Source of the DNA: Bryum argenteum
Lineage: Eukaryota > Streptophyta > Bryopsida > Bryales > Bryaceae
Length of the DNA: 64,000 nucleotides
Direction: 5' to 3'
Assembly: GCA_037043015.1 (NCBI GenBank)
Contig: CM073325.1
Span: 14,735,001 to 14,799,000, forward strand
Shown: piece after piece, positions 1-11,360 of the stretch
How positions within the stretch are numbered: the stretch's first letter is position 1
How the letters are laid out: every line of letters starts with the position of its first letter
The notes under the pieces: model-generated
What the model saw: only the letters and a program-made list of their open reading frames with translations
Database searches by the model: none
Told to the model about the DNA's origin: nothing
Position numbers and translations under genes: made by a program

Positions 1-3000
1 AGGTGGAGATTCTTGGAACAGAGCTAAATATGGTAGAAGTACCTAAAACCACCAGCACCCCCACTATCAACATGTAGGTCTCCCAATAACCGCACCTAGC
101 CTGAACTAGCATTGTCAAAACACTCAATTCCAACTGACCAATCAAAACAATCAAAAAGCTGGTGGTTTTGGGTCGAATCATGAATGGAAATTTGTACCAG
201 CTAAGGTGGTTTTTGCATACCCTATAGGTTGATTACGGGTTCTGCAGTACTTTACTGTTTGAAAATTTGTATTAATTCGTGTGTTTTACAAAAAAATATA
301 AAAAAATTGCAAACCTTCCTAAAAAGTATCTTGCCACCCAAAAAAATTACCCATTATAAATAGACCAGCTACAAATGGGCGAATTTTCTTATGTTGGTGG
401 TTATGGGTACTTCGACCATAAGTATGATTGACCGAATGCCTTTCACTTGGAAGATTGCCTCCAATATGTTGATTTGGTGTTATTTGATGTGCATTTGTGG
501 TGCCATATCTCAACAATTCAGGTACTCTACCTTATCTTGCCATGCATCACATAATCTGGAATGATGTTCATTCATTTTTTCCTCTAGAATCTATCATAAC
601 TTTGTTCTTTTCAACTTTGGCGTTTGGCTTTCTCAAGTATGTCATATTGTAGCATAAGTGCAATTGAGGCTCACATGGCTTTTGAGATTGATGTATCTTC
701 CATGATGACAGGTTGTAATTGTCCTTACGGATGGTGTATTTGCGGTTTGATCCGTGAAGGTAACATTACCTACAGTGGCACACTTGTACATGTCTAATGT
801 GAAAATATTCATGTACAAGTTGAAGCAGCCAAGCAACAACACATTCTTGGAGAGCAACGCACTAACTCGGCACCTATGTGGTGTAGGAGGTCACATTGAG
901 CCTGTTTTAAAGAACTTGGCCAATCCATTGTAAGTTAGTCTTTTGGCAATATTTTGCCTACTTGGTCAACTTGAAAAGGGTCCTTAATAATGGGAAACCT
1001 CATTAACAACAAAGTGTATTTAGACTCCGATGTTATATGGGGTGCCAATATCATGACTGTGTCCAAATTAGGTAAACAATCTTATGACAAATTAAAGAGT
1101 CAATAACATCATATGATACTCAACATGAGCCATGAACAAAACACTCAATGTAAGCATAGAATGTGAACTCCGTTAGCTTGGAGTTTTTCCACGTGCCATT
1201 TTGCATGGAATCATGCTAAGAGCAGGTATATACTTCTTCTATGCCAAGTCTCAAGCATATAGCCACCCTATCTTACCATGTGCTACTTGATGGAGAATGG
1301 TTTCTCTTCACTTTCTACTCCAAAGTTCACCATCTTTACTTCTTTTTCGTACCATTTTTTATTCTCAACTACGCTATTTGCGACATAGGAACAATTTATG
1401 GAATTGGGGTTATAAGCAAACGTTCAACAAAAGGTTCTCATTGTGGATCATCATCCCTACATTCAATGGGAGCCTTCGAGCAAGGCGTCGTTGGATGCAG
1501 CACTGCAAAATAGAAATTTAGGTTATCCCAATATTGCGCCATACGTTGTGCTTACTGCTAACAATTGCACTTCTGTGGTAAGTGATCCCCTTATCCCATT
1601 CTTGTGGAATCACAAAAGAGTGTAATGGAGAGTGCGTGAAGTTGACGCAATACCAAAAATGACACACAATTTATGTAAAAGTGAACTTTGCACAAAAGTG
1701 ACAAGACATTTATTATTTTTGGTATTTTGTATTGGGTAAAGGACATCCACTTAGGCATTATGGGCCTCAAGGAGCCGTGTCCATGAGGGGAAGGGCTTTG
1801 CCCAAACAAAGGTGCATGCTCTTCAAAATCCAAAATACTTGAGTGGGTGTTTTTTTACCCGTTGTAAAGCATTGGGCCCAAATTTTCTTGCTCCTACCCG
1901 TTCAAATGGACCACACAATCCAAAATTTCTTATTGTTGCATGCTCAAATGAGTTAGAATATGCTTGTCCCGCGAGATTACAGGCGTAAAGCTCCTACAGA
2001 TTGAAAGACAAACCCCTGGCCGGGGCTTTACAACGTAAACATTTTGAACTTCGTCAATTTTGAAACACTTATGCATCTTACTTCAGAAACTTATAAAATA
2101 TCTCAGATAGGTCCAAAAATGATAATTCTACCATGTTCATTCTTCTTCTTACTCCACCTTGTACACAAATTGCTCAAATGACTAACTCCACTATTATAGA
2201 GCAAGTTACCTCATGGTTTCTTAATTTTGTATGTTCACTCTTGGATGCTGAACAAAACAATACAAGCATGTCGAAGTAGCACTGCTCCTTTTTCAGGAGT
2301 GTTGTGCATGAAAACGAAGAGTTTTTAAAATGGTGCTTTAAACTGGCACCTTATAACATTGCCTTCCAGTATGTTGAATTGGGAAGCTATTATGTACGTG
2401 TGAGTGAAGATTAATAGAGCTTCGTTAATAAGCCTCCTCCATTTTAGAGCACCTTACTATATAATTCCATATAAACTTCATGCCACGAATGATTGGCCAA
2501 AAACGGCCTTTGGATGACTTTGGATGTTACTTTTCCATCTTTGGAAAAACAAAGATTTAGTTTTAATCAGTTCACTCACAAAGAATTCCAGATTTGATAT
2601 CATTGAGGTATTTGGACCATTCAGATCATATCAACCATAGCAATAAGTAATCTAGACGAGTAAAGGAACTCCAAATGTTTCTTGCAAATCATGGTTCCCT
2701 TGAGAGACTGAGGAGAATGCATTTAAATTTCTTTGTCATTAAAGGATATTATGTGCTTTTTAGAATGTTTTGAAAACCATTTAAATGAGGTATTAGTGAT
2801 TTCTTTATAGGAAATTTAAAGAGAACTGTTGCACCATAGTAGTGTATTTGAGACTTTAGCATGACTTTACAAAACTGAAAAATTCAAAATTTCTTTGAGT
2901 CAAGAGTTTCTTAGATGAGTCCAAATTTAGTTAGATGTGGTATATTTAATGTTCACCACAAAAACCACTATATCTAAAAATGACCTTTTAGAAAAGCATG

Positions 3001-4653
3001 CTTCTTGAAGGAAATACAAAAGTCTCTATAATAAAACATAGAGTTCCACAAATTGCATTTTATTTCATATTTAATGGTATATCAATATTTAAACACACAT
3101 CGCGTCATCACCTCAAAGTTATAATGAGGTTGACTTTCACCAAGATATAGATGGTAGAAGGATCCTTGTTCTCACTTTTATAGTGTGAGATATGCAAACT
3201 TTTGTATGAGAGAAAATAGTCCCTAGAGGTGTCTTCCAATTCCAAAATCAATAAATAAAAACACGAAACCCTTGTGGGGTTGGCGTGAATAAATTGCATC
3301 GACCTACCCTTGATGATATGTCCACGAGATCTTCCAGTATTAGCTATGGAACCACTTATACTTCGCTTATTGTAGGAATCACTCTCAAGTCTGGCTTAAT
3401 CCTCAAGATGGTGATCCAAAGTTCAATAATAAACACGGGGATCCCATAAATGATCCATAAGATGTTCATCATGTAGCTGATGCTTATGGTAAAGAATGCA
3501 ATAAAGAGAAGGTCAAGAATTGGTGTGACAGTGTGTATCCTTGACCACATGGTAGTACACATGCCTTGTGCTCCTGAGCAGCAGACGACGATGTTTACCA
3601 ATATGAACATAATTAAAATAGGATTAATATTAGTGTGTTGAGAATTAGTCTGAGTGATCCATATAGGTATTGAGGAGAAACAACCTAAGTAGGATTCCCC
3701 AACAAAACACTGGTAAGTGTAGGCCAAAAAGCCATGGGTTGTTTGGAATCATCTGCCAATATTGAGCCATAATGCGTTGTGTGTGAGCCAAGTAACCCAA
3801 ATCAAAAACTTGTATAATATATCATATACTTATATAATCTATATTTTATAACTAAAGGTTTTTAAAAATAAATTTATAAGAGTTTGTCACAATAGTTAGA
3901 ATATATTGAATACTGGAAGTGAATTCTAATATTGATAGAAGATATACAAAAACCAAATAATAACTATGAATACTTTGATTGTTGACTGAGACTTTAGAGG
4001 TGGATCCTTCCTAAAATTAAAAACTCAAGATGCACTACGAAAAGACCAAAAATTAAAATTAGACTTTTGTAAAGTTGAAAATCCCTTTGCCATAGTTTTA
4101 AAATATCAATGGTAAATATTAGACCATTTTTAGAATAAAAGTAAAATTTAAATACTTACAAACTAAAATTAAACTTAAAGAATCTCAACATAAGGTAGGG
4201 ACACCCATAGAAGCGCTCGTTCGGTGACGTGCCTTATAGATGCACTCATTCTTTATCAATTAATGTGCTCACATGAATCTATTCAATTGAATATATTCAA
4301 TTACATGCATTCATTGAATTACACAAATTACAAAAGAGGTGATTTGTCAAAGTGCACAAATTAAATACAAGACCTCACTATGTACTTTAAAAGGTATTTA
4401 GGCACATTAAACTTTGGAAATACATGAAGTAATCATATCGCTCAAGAAAACAATATTTCTGCTTTAATTCACTTGCTAATACTTTTTACAAATATTAACA
4501 TCCAAACTTCATCAAAATAGGCTAAATTCCTTATATGCATGGTTATAGCTATTCTTACCAATCCGAGAGTAACGTTGTTTCTCGAGTAACGTTGTTTCTC
4601 GAAGTGACATAATATATTGTTCTTCAATATTAATTACACAAACCATCCTTCAC

Positions 4654-4766
4654 CCCTAAAAATCCACAAACCCAAAACGGGTTTTTGAGATTCCGGACAA
4701 CTCATTTGAAGGGGTTAAAAACTGATATTTTTGCCTAAGATTTCAAAAACACTAGGATTTTAGGGG
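4654..4766. mobile_element. short TTAA-type MITE candidate
   Basis: The left end reads CCCCTAAAAATCC (4654-4666) and the right end GGATTTTAGGGG (4755-4766), an inverted match with one extra A. TTAA follows on the right (4767-4770); the left flank is TTCA, one base off TTAA. The ends resemble the better preserved elements at 10781-11142 and 51642-52613, so this is probably a small, internally deleted, ageing member of that family. Confidence 0.5.
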
Positions 4767-4943
4767 TTAACATGACATTTCCCAATTAAATGCTATGGTT
4801 GTAGGTACCCCAACCTATGAAACTCAACCTATGAAACTCAAACATGAGCACCCCATCCGATGAAATTTAAATAATTTGTGTTCTTCGACGGTGCCGATGC
4901 AGCAACCGACCTCCGTCGCGGGTGGTCCAGGAAGGGAAGGGTG

Positions 4944-5004
4944 ATCGTTATCTCCAACCTGAAGGAGTGCGAGTAATCGTTATCTCCAACCTGAAGGAGT
5001 GCGA
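4944..5004 (+). repeat. 29-bp direct duplication
   Basis: A 29-base segment beginning ATCGTTATCTCC occurs at 4944-4972 and again at 4976-5004, a perfect tandem duplication with a 32-bp period. No coding role is evident. Confidence 0.85.
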
Positions 5005-5925
5005 TGGGCAGGATTGTGTACAAAACCCAGAAACAGAGCTCGAATTGAACGTAGCAGAAAATACGTTACAAAATCATCGATGTTGCAGGAGATCAGGAGG
5101 TTGAGGAGTTTAACCCGGAGAAATTTCATGCATCTATCAGCTCCAAACTCGTGCATGTTCGATTTACTTTGTAAATGGCACTTCTGTTTCATTCAGGAGA
5201 GCCTGACAATTTTATTAGAGATGTTGACAAAGGTTACCGGACTACAGCAATACACCTCTATTTTCAAACTTCGTTTACGTAGTTCTAGCTAAATTTATAT
5301 AAATTTGCATACTATTTTTCATACTTGTAGATACCCATCACCAGAAGGTTCTAAATACTTTTGAAGTATGAAAAAATTGTATGTATGTGAAAGATTCCTA
5401 AAAAAATACGACATATTTTCTATACTCTAGTGACCATAATGTTGATTATCAAAAATTAACTTGTCCTTCGTTAGATGGTGTGCAGAGTGTACCATGAGGT
5501 TTGACAATTTCATTGGTATCGTTACATTAGAAAAATATGTCAAATCACCTATATAAATGACTATATGCAATGCAGAGTGTTGTTCGATGAAAGAAGACAT
5601 CCGATGCGAACTTCAAGAAATTTAACAATATCATTGTCAACAGACAATTAGGAGAAAAGATGAGGTCACAAAAATGTGTATTATATGAGCACAAACTCAT
5701 ATCAAATTATAGATACAACTCGTTGGCTGAGATAAATGACCTACCATTCGCCCTCTGCCAGTACGAAATGTACAAACTGGATGACTTTACCCAGATCTTA
5801 ATACACTACAAAACACAACTATACACCAGACCTCGTTAGTACTTGAATTCTCGATTCTCGCACATCCGATTCTCTTCTGCTGATCCAAAATTTTCTCTGA
5901 TATGTACAACATACACCATCTTCAA

Positions 5926-6624
5926 TTAATGGAAGACGGGAGTTCCACGGATGAGCTCTGTCACCACCAGTGACAGAAATCCCAACATGGCCAGTCGCCC
6001 GTTCCATCGCTCCGCCTGCGCCGTGAATGGGCCAAAACTGCGCGCGTCCGTGGACTCACCATTCATGATTGGCACAATCGATGCATACGTGAACAGCTGC
6101 ACCGCGCCCACGAAGTAAAGCAGCCCGCTCGTTGAGGGGTTGAACAGCTGCTGCATCACCGTCAGTCCCGTCGCCTTCTCGGCGAAGAAAGCCCACACAA
6201 TGCCCAGCATGGCCAAACGGCAGTTGATGACCTCAGGCGCCGCACCATCGAATGCGAACACGCTCAGGAACGACTTGTCACCGGTCTCTGGGCGCCTCTC
6301 GATCTCGGGGCGGGGGGTGAACCCGATGGCCTGGTCGAACCCGGGAGTGGGCTTGGCCCCGAAGTACGACCTCTGCTCCGACTCGTTGGTCTCCATGTTC
6401 TTCAGGATCTCGCCTTCCGTGATCTCCTTCTTCGTGCTCTCGTCAATGGTCTCTCGCAAGCCCTTTCCGGCCTCGCATCGCACTCGGCCAGCCAACGAGG
6501 TGGCCACTCTGGGAGCTCCCATCACCCGCGCATTGCCATTCAGATGCTTGATCCTGTTGATGGGAGCAAGAGCGCCGAGACCACTTGCAGTAACAGTCAT
6601 CTGCGACATCATTGCTGCAGCCAT
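5926..6624 (-). CDS. ELIP: early light-induced protein, copy 1
   Basis: Intronless gene for a 232-residue thylakoid ELIP of the light-harvesting (LHC) superfamily. ELIPs bind pigments transiently and protect photosystems under high light, cold or drying. Residues 1 to about 50 look like a chloroplast transit peptide (Ser/Ala/Arg rich, ending near VRC50). Helix I (about 131-150) carries E131-N134-R136 within VINCRLAMLG. Helix II is about 166-186. Helix III (about 205-225) carries E205-N208-R210 within ERWNGRLAMLG. These are the ExxNxR chlorophyll-binding motifs of helices I and III, so the three-helix plan is complete. The ATG follows a conserved AGTTTACA leader. The conserved 3' flank (about 5711-5925) contains the TGTA-rich block shared by all copies. 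The protein is identical to copy 3. Confidence 0.95.
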   Translation of the reverse strand: MAAAMMSQMTVTASGLGALAPINRIKHLNGNARVMGAPRVATSLAGRVRCEAGKGLRETIDESTKKEITEGEILKNMETNESEQRSYFGAKPTPGFDQAIGFTPRPEIERRPETGDKSFLSVFAFDGAAPEVINCRLAMLGIVWAFFAEKATGLTVMQQLFNPSTSGLLYFVGAVQLFTYASIVPIMNGESTDARSFGPFTAQAERWNGRLAMLGFLSLVVTELIRGTPVFH

Positions 6625-6766
6625 TGTAAACTAAACTTCCTGATAAATCACGAACTGGGAATGTGTATAATCGAGCTGTGAGCAAGCTTGATCGTTCTGA
6701 AAGAGCTAAGAAGTCGTCAGTGATTAAGTTCGAATGAACATTGAGAAATATGAGAGGAATGAAGTC

Positions 6767-6912
6767 TTTATATGCAGCAGGAGGAGCATGTGTCATAGCT
6801 GGGCTAGGTAGCCAGATGCAAGCTACTGCGATCGACAGGTGCGATCGGAGAAGAGAGGTGAAAATGGGTGGCGTGTGGCAGTAAGATTTCCCTGTAAAAG
6901 TTTTCCACGTGG
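6767..6912 (-). promoter_or_regulatory. ELIP copy 1 promoter module
   Basis: On the gene strand a TATAAA box lies at 6767-6772, 143 bp before the ATG. A variant GGCGTGTGGCAG box lies near 6870-6881, and a perfect palindromic G-box CACGTG at 6906-6911. The same order of elements recurs before the other seven ELIP copies. G-box/ABRE cores are known sites for bZIP factors acting in light and ABA responses; their use here is inferred from conservation. Confidence 0.7.
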
Positions 6913-7059
6913 GTTACACTTTTGAAGTGCTTTTAGAAACTTCACTTTCGTGGTCGACATTTTGCTTTGAGTTCAGTTGCTTGGTTTCAGAGTTTTCCCG
7001 ATTCCGGACATTTGTCTACAGATCGGCGAGAGAATCTCCTTTACATCACAGCCGACTGA

Positions 7060-7570
7060 ATCTCTTTCAATTTGCGGGAGTGACACTCGTCCGCGTCGAT
7101 GGCCATGCGGCACCACTGCGGCTCCACGCACTTGAGCGCGTCCACGTAGAAGCTGAAGTCAATGATATGCTCCGACTACTCCTCGGTCGTTACCTCATTC
7201 TCAGTGGATTCCAAGTGTGGGTGCGAGTCTCATCGTGCGTGCGCACGAGGTAAATGGAAAGATTGGGCATATCAAGCCGTTGGAGAGTAGGTTCAGCACC
7301 ATAGTTTCTCGGCGTTATCATCGAGCAGATGCTGTTCTCGCCGCGCTGCATTTCGACCATGGAAGGAATGATGTCAATTGCTCGGTAATCAACGAGTTGT
7401 TTGTTGCAAATAATTGTATTTGTGCTACGGAGCATGAACTTGATGGAGAATTCCTCCTTCATGGTTGCAGAGTTCGAATACCCTTCACCAAAGATTGCAG
7501 CTGTCACCTAATTTCAAGCTGCAAAGGAGGATTAAGCACCACACCCAGGGGTTGGATCAAGACGTGAGGT
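7060..7570 (-). pseudogene. decayed companion sequence, copy A
   Basis: A roughly 500-bp segment recurs upstream of most ELIP copies. Its best preserved part, read on the minus strand, gives peptides such as NETRTRILESTENG, TEEYTEH and VRPQWCRMAI in better copies (22165-22790, 24405-24930). In this copy the frame is broken, and only pieces such as VRTHDETRTHTWN survive. I do not recognise the parent protein. The amino-acid-level similarity between copies suggests a former coding exon, but a conserved non-coding spacer is also possible. Confidence 0.5.
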
Positions 7571-8250
7571 GGGCTGGATCTTCAGAAAACCTGGAAACAG
7601 GGCAGTGGATGGAAGTAGCAGGCTTACAGAGAAGTACAGAACAATTGTAAACTTCTTAGTGTTCATGCACAAGATGAGAAGGTACAGTTAGAATCCGGCG
7701 AAATTCCACGGGTGTACATTATTGTCGGTTATTGTGAAGCCTTCAAAACTAAATATCGACTAAAGCATACCGACAGTATCGTTATTGAAGAACAAGTATA
7801 ATAATAGTACGTGTTTAAACTTATTGTATGGATTATGTCATTATATATAAACCTGTGAGATTTTTAGACGGTAAACGAAGAATGGTGGTTATCATCTCTT
7901 CAAGCAAGGGTGAAGTAGTTTGCGGTACCGATACGTTCATAACATTGCCATTTTCACAATTCTCCGGGAAGAATAATGCCAGTCTCCAGAAACGTATCCT
8001 GAAAAAGACGAGCCGTCGTGTGCAACGACTCGCATCAATTTATAAAGTTACATCGGTTGACAGAAACGTTCAACAGTCCGTCCTCCACCATTTCAAATTG
8101 TGCAAACTGGGCCAATTGATCCAGATTCAGATATACTACATGCGCAAAACTATACAGCCCTCTCTACATGGATTCACGATTCTCGAGAATTCCATTCGCT
8201 CCTGCTAGTCCGAAATGAACTCTGCTCTGTACAACATACACAATCTTCAA
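7571..8250. other. inter-ELIP spacer and 3' flank of copy 2
   Basis: No gene is seen. From about 8090 the shared ELIP 3' block begins (GTGCAAACTGG, GATCCAGATT, then a run of TGTA/TACA elements), running up to the stop codon of copy 2. It probably contains that gene's 3' UTR and poly(A) region. Confidence 0.6.
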
Positions 8251-8949
8251 TTAATGAAAGACGGGAGTACCACGGATGAGCTCTGTCACCACCAGTGACA
8301 AAAATCCCAACATGGCCAGACGCCCGTTCCATCGCTCGGCTTGGGCCGTGAATGGGCCGAAGCTACGCGCGTCCGTGGACTCGCCGTTCATGATAGGCAC
8401 AATCGACGCGTACGTAAACAGCTGCACCGCGCCCACGAAGTAAAGCAACCCGCTCGTCGAGGGGTTGAACAGCTGCTGCATCACCGTCAGCCCGGTAGCC
8501 TTCTCCGCGAAGAAGGCCCACACAATACCCAACATGGCCAAACGGCAGTTGATAGCTTCAGGTGCCGCGCCGTCGAAAGCAAATACGCTTAGGAACGACT
8601 TGTCGCCGGTCTCTGGGCGCCTCTCGATCTCGGGGCGGGGGGTGAACCCAATGGCCTGGTCCATCCCGGGCGTGGGCTTGGCGCCGAAGAATGACCGCTG
8701 CTCCGACTCATTGGTCTCCATGCTCTTCAAGATCTCTCCTTCCGTGATCTCCTTCTTCGTGCTCTCGTCAATGGTCTCTCGCAGGCCCTTCCCGGCCTCG
8801 CATCGCACTCGCCCGGCCAAGGACGTGGCCACCCTGGGTGCTCCCATCACCCGCGCATTGCCATTCAAATGCTTGATCCTGTTGAGGGGAGCAAGAGAGC
8901 CAAGACCACTTGCAGTAACAGTCATCTGCGACATCATTGCTGCGGCCAT
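8251..8949 (-). CDS. ELIP: early light-induced protein, copy 2
   Basis: Intronless, 232 residues, same domain plan as copy 1. It differs from copy 1 at A18S, I22L, N76S, Y87F, F96M and V132A, all in the transit peptide or the stroma-side N-terminal region. From residue 133 to the end it is identical to every other copy. The ATG at 8949 is preceded by the same AGTTTACA leader. It shares S76, F87 and A132 with copies 7 and 8, which groups these three. Confidence 0.95.
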   Translation of the reverse strand: MAAAMMSQMTVTASGLGSLAPLNRIKHLNGNARVMGAPRVATSLAGRVRCEAGKGLRETIDESTKKEITEGEILKSMETNESEQRSFFGAKPTPGMDQAIGFTPRPEIERRPETGDKSFLSVFAFDGAAPEAINCRLAMLGIVWAFFAEKATGLTVMQQLFNPSTSGLLYFVGAVQLFTYASIVPIMNGESTDARSFGPFTAQAERWNGRLAMLGFLSLVVTELIRGTPVFH

Positions 8950-9099
8950 TGTAAACTAAATTTCCTGTGTGATCACAAACTGACTTGGAGTATCTGTATG
9001 TAAAGCGAGCTGTATGCAAAATTTGATCGTTCTGAGAGAGCTGAATAACGGAATGTAAGCACGTTCGAATGTTATGATGTGGGAGAGAAATGCTGTCGA

Positions 9100-9257
9100 A
9101 TATATACAGCGGGAGAAGCTTGTGCCGTAGATGAGCATGCATGAATCTAGGCAGCCAGATGCAAGCAACGCGGAGCACCAGATGGAGTCGGAGAAGGGAG
9201 AGGTGAAAGAGGGTGGCATGTGGCAGTAAAGATTTTCTCGTAAAAGTTGCCCACGTG
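9100..9257 (-). promoter_or_regulatory. ELIP copy 2 promoter module
   Basis: A TATATA-type box lies at 9101-9106, a GGCATGTGGCAG box near 9217-9228, and a perfect CACGTG G-box at 9252-9257. Spacing matches copies 3 and 8. Confidence 0.7.
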
Positions 9258-9289
9258 GGATTTCTTTAGAGACCGTCATTACATCCGCA

Positions 9290-9480
9290 GTAAATCCAAC
9301 GATGCGGGTACGAGTCTCGTGCGTGCTCACGAGAGGTAAAGCGAAAGATGGGGCACGTTCAGGCTGGAGAGCAGGCAGCATCATTCCTGGGCGTCAGGCG
9401 TTGGGTGTGGCTGCAGACGCTGTCCTCGCCGCGCCAGGTTCCGACCGTGGATGGGTGAAGGTCAGTTTCCTTCAACAAAA
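9290..9480 (-). pseudogene. decayed companion sequence, copy B (partial)
   Basis: Only the central part of the companion sequence is left (around ATGCGGGTACGAGTCTCGTG and CTCGCCGCGCCAGGTTCCGA). The block encoding the VRPQWCRMAI-like peptide is missing, so this copy is truncated on its left relative to copy A. Confidence 0.45.
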
Positions 9481-10776
9481 AGTTGTGTGTTGGGGTCTTG
9501 GGGTGATTGTTGGGTCCTAGAGTTAGGTTTTTTTCAAGTCAGTTGAAGCCAGCTATTTTGTTGGGCATCACTGCGAGAAAGAGCTATAGCTAGCTAGATT
9601 TTTTATGTGGCCTTAAGGAAATAGTTATAGAGCTCTAGTTATGAAATTAGGAAGTACTGTCCAGAGATAACTTAGGGAAGTGCTTTAACTAGGTGACAAG
9701 CTTAAAATTGTTTGTTCTTGTGTAATGGGTTCACGAATACTATAGTAGGTTTTTTGTTATAGATGAGCTTTTAAAGGTATATTAGTCACACAATTCTTGT
9801 TTAAGATTTCAATCAATCAAGTTCCAAGCAAGCTTATCAATCAATACAAAGGCAATTTTGCAACAAGGTGTAGGTTCCATCACATGTACAGTCAACCTTT
9901 TAGTCTCCATTGGATCCTAATTAATACTATAACGATCTTGCGTAGAGGTTTCAATGTTCATCAAGTTTTTGACCTTTCGGTATCAATTGTGTTGAGCAGT
10001 TAGTTTAATGAAAGGGTGGTATGCGGAAATGATCAAATTGTATAAATTGCATCACAAATTGAATTTTTGTAGACTGCTCAAAGCTTTTAATGGTGACCAA
10101 TTATTCTTAAACAATTTCTTATCATTGCACTGCACGTGCCCTCTTTGACTCCGGTACTATCTATATAAACATTATCTCAAAAAATTTCTGTTGCGGTATC
10201 GAATCAAATTAATTATCTAAAAGATCAATAGCAAGTAATAGTTCCTCGCTTTTTCTCTTTACTATCCTTTCTCTGTTAGGAGAGCTTTGTAAGTTCTGAC
10301 CTATTGAGTAACATAGGCATGCTATATTTGTAAAATTAACACCTGCTAGGTATATTCGTAAAAATATATATTTTATCGCCGTTTAAAGATTATCCGATCA
10401 CAAAATCTAATATCAGAAGTGTTGAATATATGATTTACAGCTCTTGATGACTACAACAAGTTCCTTATTCAAGATTCATTACATGAGGTTAGTTGGTTGG
10501 GTTGTTGTTTGGTCATTGTCAAAGAATATAGCTATAACTATAGCTAGCTGCAGTTTTCAAGTGTGGCCTTTTAAATAAACTATAGCTAACTTACTTTTTA
10601 GGGGCACCGGTTTTGCAAAGTAGTTGGTTTAACTACAGAACTAGTCATATAACTAAGTTCTTAGAAGTTGTTCGAGTTTGAAAACCTGTTTAGAAGAAAG
10701 TAGAGACAAACCCGAACGACGTCCAACGGCTCGTGCGAGAGACGTAGGATGGGATTGGGCAGGAAAGCAAGAGTAG
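9481..10776. other. gene-free spacer; site of a lost ELIP unit
   Basis: No gene is seen. Two related segments containing CTATAGCTAGCT and TGTGGCCTT lie in the same orientation near 9585-9635 and 10535-10580, about 950 bp apart, and may bound an old insertion. An ELIP coding region would be expected around 10.3-11.0 kb from the array spacing but is absent. Confidence 0.5.
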
Positions 10777-10780
10777 TTAA

Positions 10781-11142
10781 CCCTTAAACGCCCAAGGTGA
10801 CCCGAGGGGTCACCTTCCAACAAAATCTTCTCTGTAGCTCTCAGTGCACTCAACTTTTCACTTATAATTTGATGTCAAACTCGTCACCTTCTTGTGATGC
10901 ATTCAAAAAGTGAAATTTTACAATTCAAATCACAATTTGTATGAGTGATTTTGTGTTTTGAAAGGATTGTGGTAGCGAGGTTGGGGTTGTACATAACCTT
11001 GTGGGAGGTTGCAAGCTCATCATTAGTTGGTCCATTCATGATGCCCAAGTTCAAAAAGTGCACTATTCATGATGCCCAAATCCAAAAGATGCTGTGATCC
11101 AATTCCGGGCTGCCCATTTTGGACCCCATGGGCGTTTAAGGG
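10781..11142. mobile_element. TTAA-flanked MITE (piggyBac-like), 362 bp
   Basis: A perfect 14-bp terminal inverted repeat is present: CCCTTAAACGCCCA at 10781-10794 and its complement at 11129-11142. Both ends are flanked by TTAA (10777-10780 and 11143-11146), as expected for a 4-bp TTAA target duplication. Just inside the left end is a perfect hairpin with 10-bp arms (10794-10803 and 10807-10816) and a GAG loop. There is no transposase reading frame, so it is non-autonomous. TTAA targets and CCC-starting ends are typical of the piggyBac superfamily; the assignment rests on termini alone. Confidence 0.8.
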
Positions 11143-11250
11143 TTAACTGAGCTGAACTTGTTTGAAATGAGCTCTGGAAAAGAAGACAACTTGGGGATGA
11201 GAAGCTATCATCCTCTCTGGTAGCTGGGCACCACAAACTTTTACCCAAAT

Positions 11251-11360
11251 GAAGGTGGCATGTGGTAGTGAATATTTTCTAGTAAAATTTGCCCATGTGG
11301 GTTTACTTTTTCTTGCTCACCTCCGTAGTCCACGTGTTGCTCAAGTGCAAGTTGCTTGAT
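11251..11360 (-). promoter_or_regulatory. orphan ELIP promoter relic
   Basis: The segment GGTGGCATGTGGTAGTGA, followed by TTTTCTAGTAAAATTTGCCC and ATGTGGGTTTAC, matches the conserved ELIP promoter box, but no ELIP gene follows on its left. It lies about 2.05 kb from the copy 2 box and 2.2 kb from the copy 3 box, exactly one array period from each. The G-box core has become CATGTG, a C-to-T change. This is best read as the remnant of a deleted ELIP unit. Confidence 0.7.

Larger units (their letters stand above)
1..5710. other. gene-free AT-rich flank
   Basis: I see no supported gene here. Open frames are short, start mostly at non-ATG codons and show no family motif; none carries reverse transcriptase, integrase or transposase signatures. 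The longest (minus, 3356-3727) is rich in hydrophobic residues but is not recognised and lies in low-complexity AT-rich DNA. Short direct duplications occur near 4566-4600, 4815-4845 and 4944-5004. The stretch is probably decayed transposon sequence, which is inference only. Confidence 0.6.

Noticed and set aside
3356..3727. 123-codon hydrophobic minus-strand ORF
   Set aside because: Non-ATG start, AT-rich surroundings, no recognised family; hydrophobicity is expected from T-rich codons.
6140..6634. 164-codon plus-strand frame antisense to every ELIP copy (also at 8465, 12733, 15395, 18834, 21271, 23483, 25759)
   Set aside because: It starts at TTG and mirrors the ELIP codons; its conservation follows from the highly conserved sense protein. 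No independent family features.
6443..6796. Out-of-frame minus-strand ORFs overlapping ELIP 5' ends (also 8768, 12609, 19137, 21574)
   Set aside because: Alternative-frame shadows of the ELIP start and leader, not shared in structure between copies.
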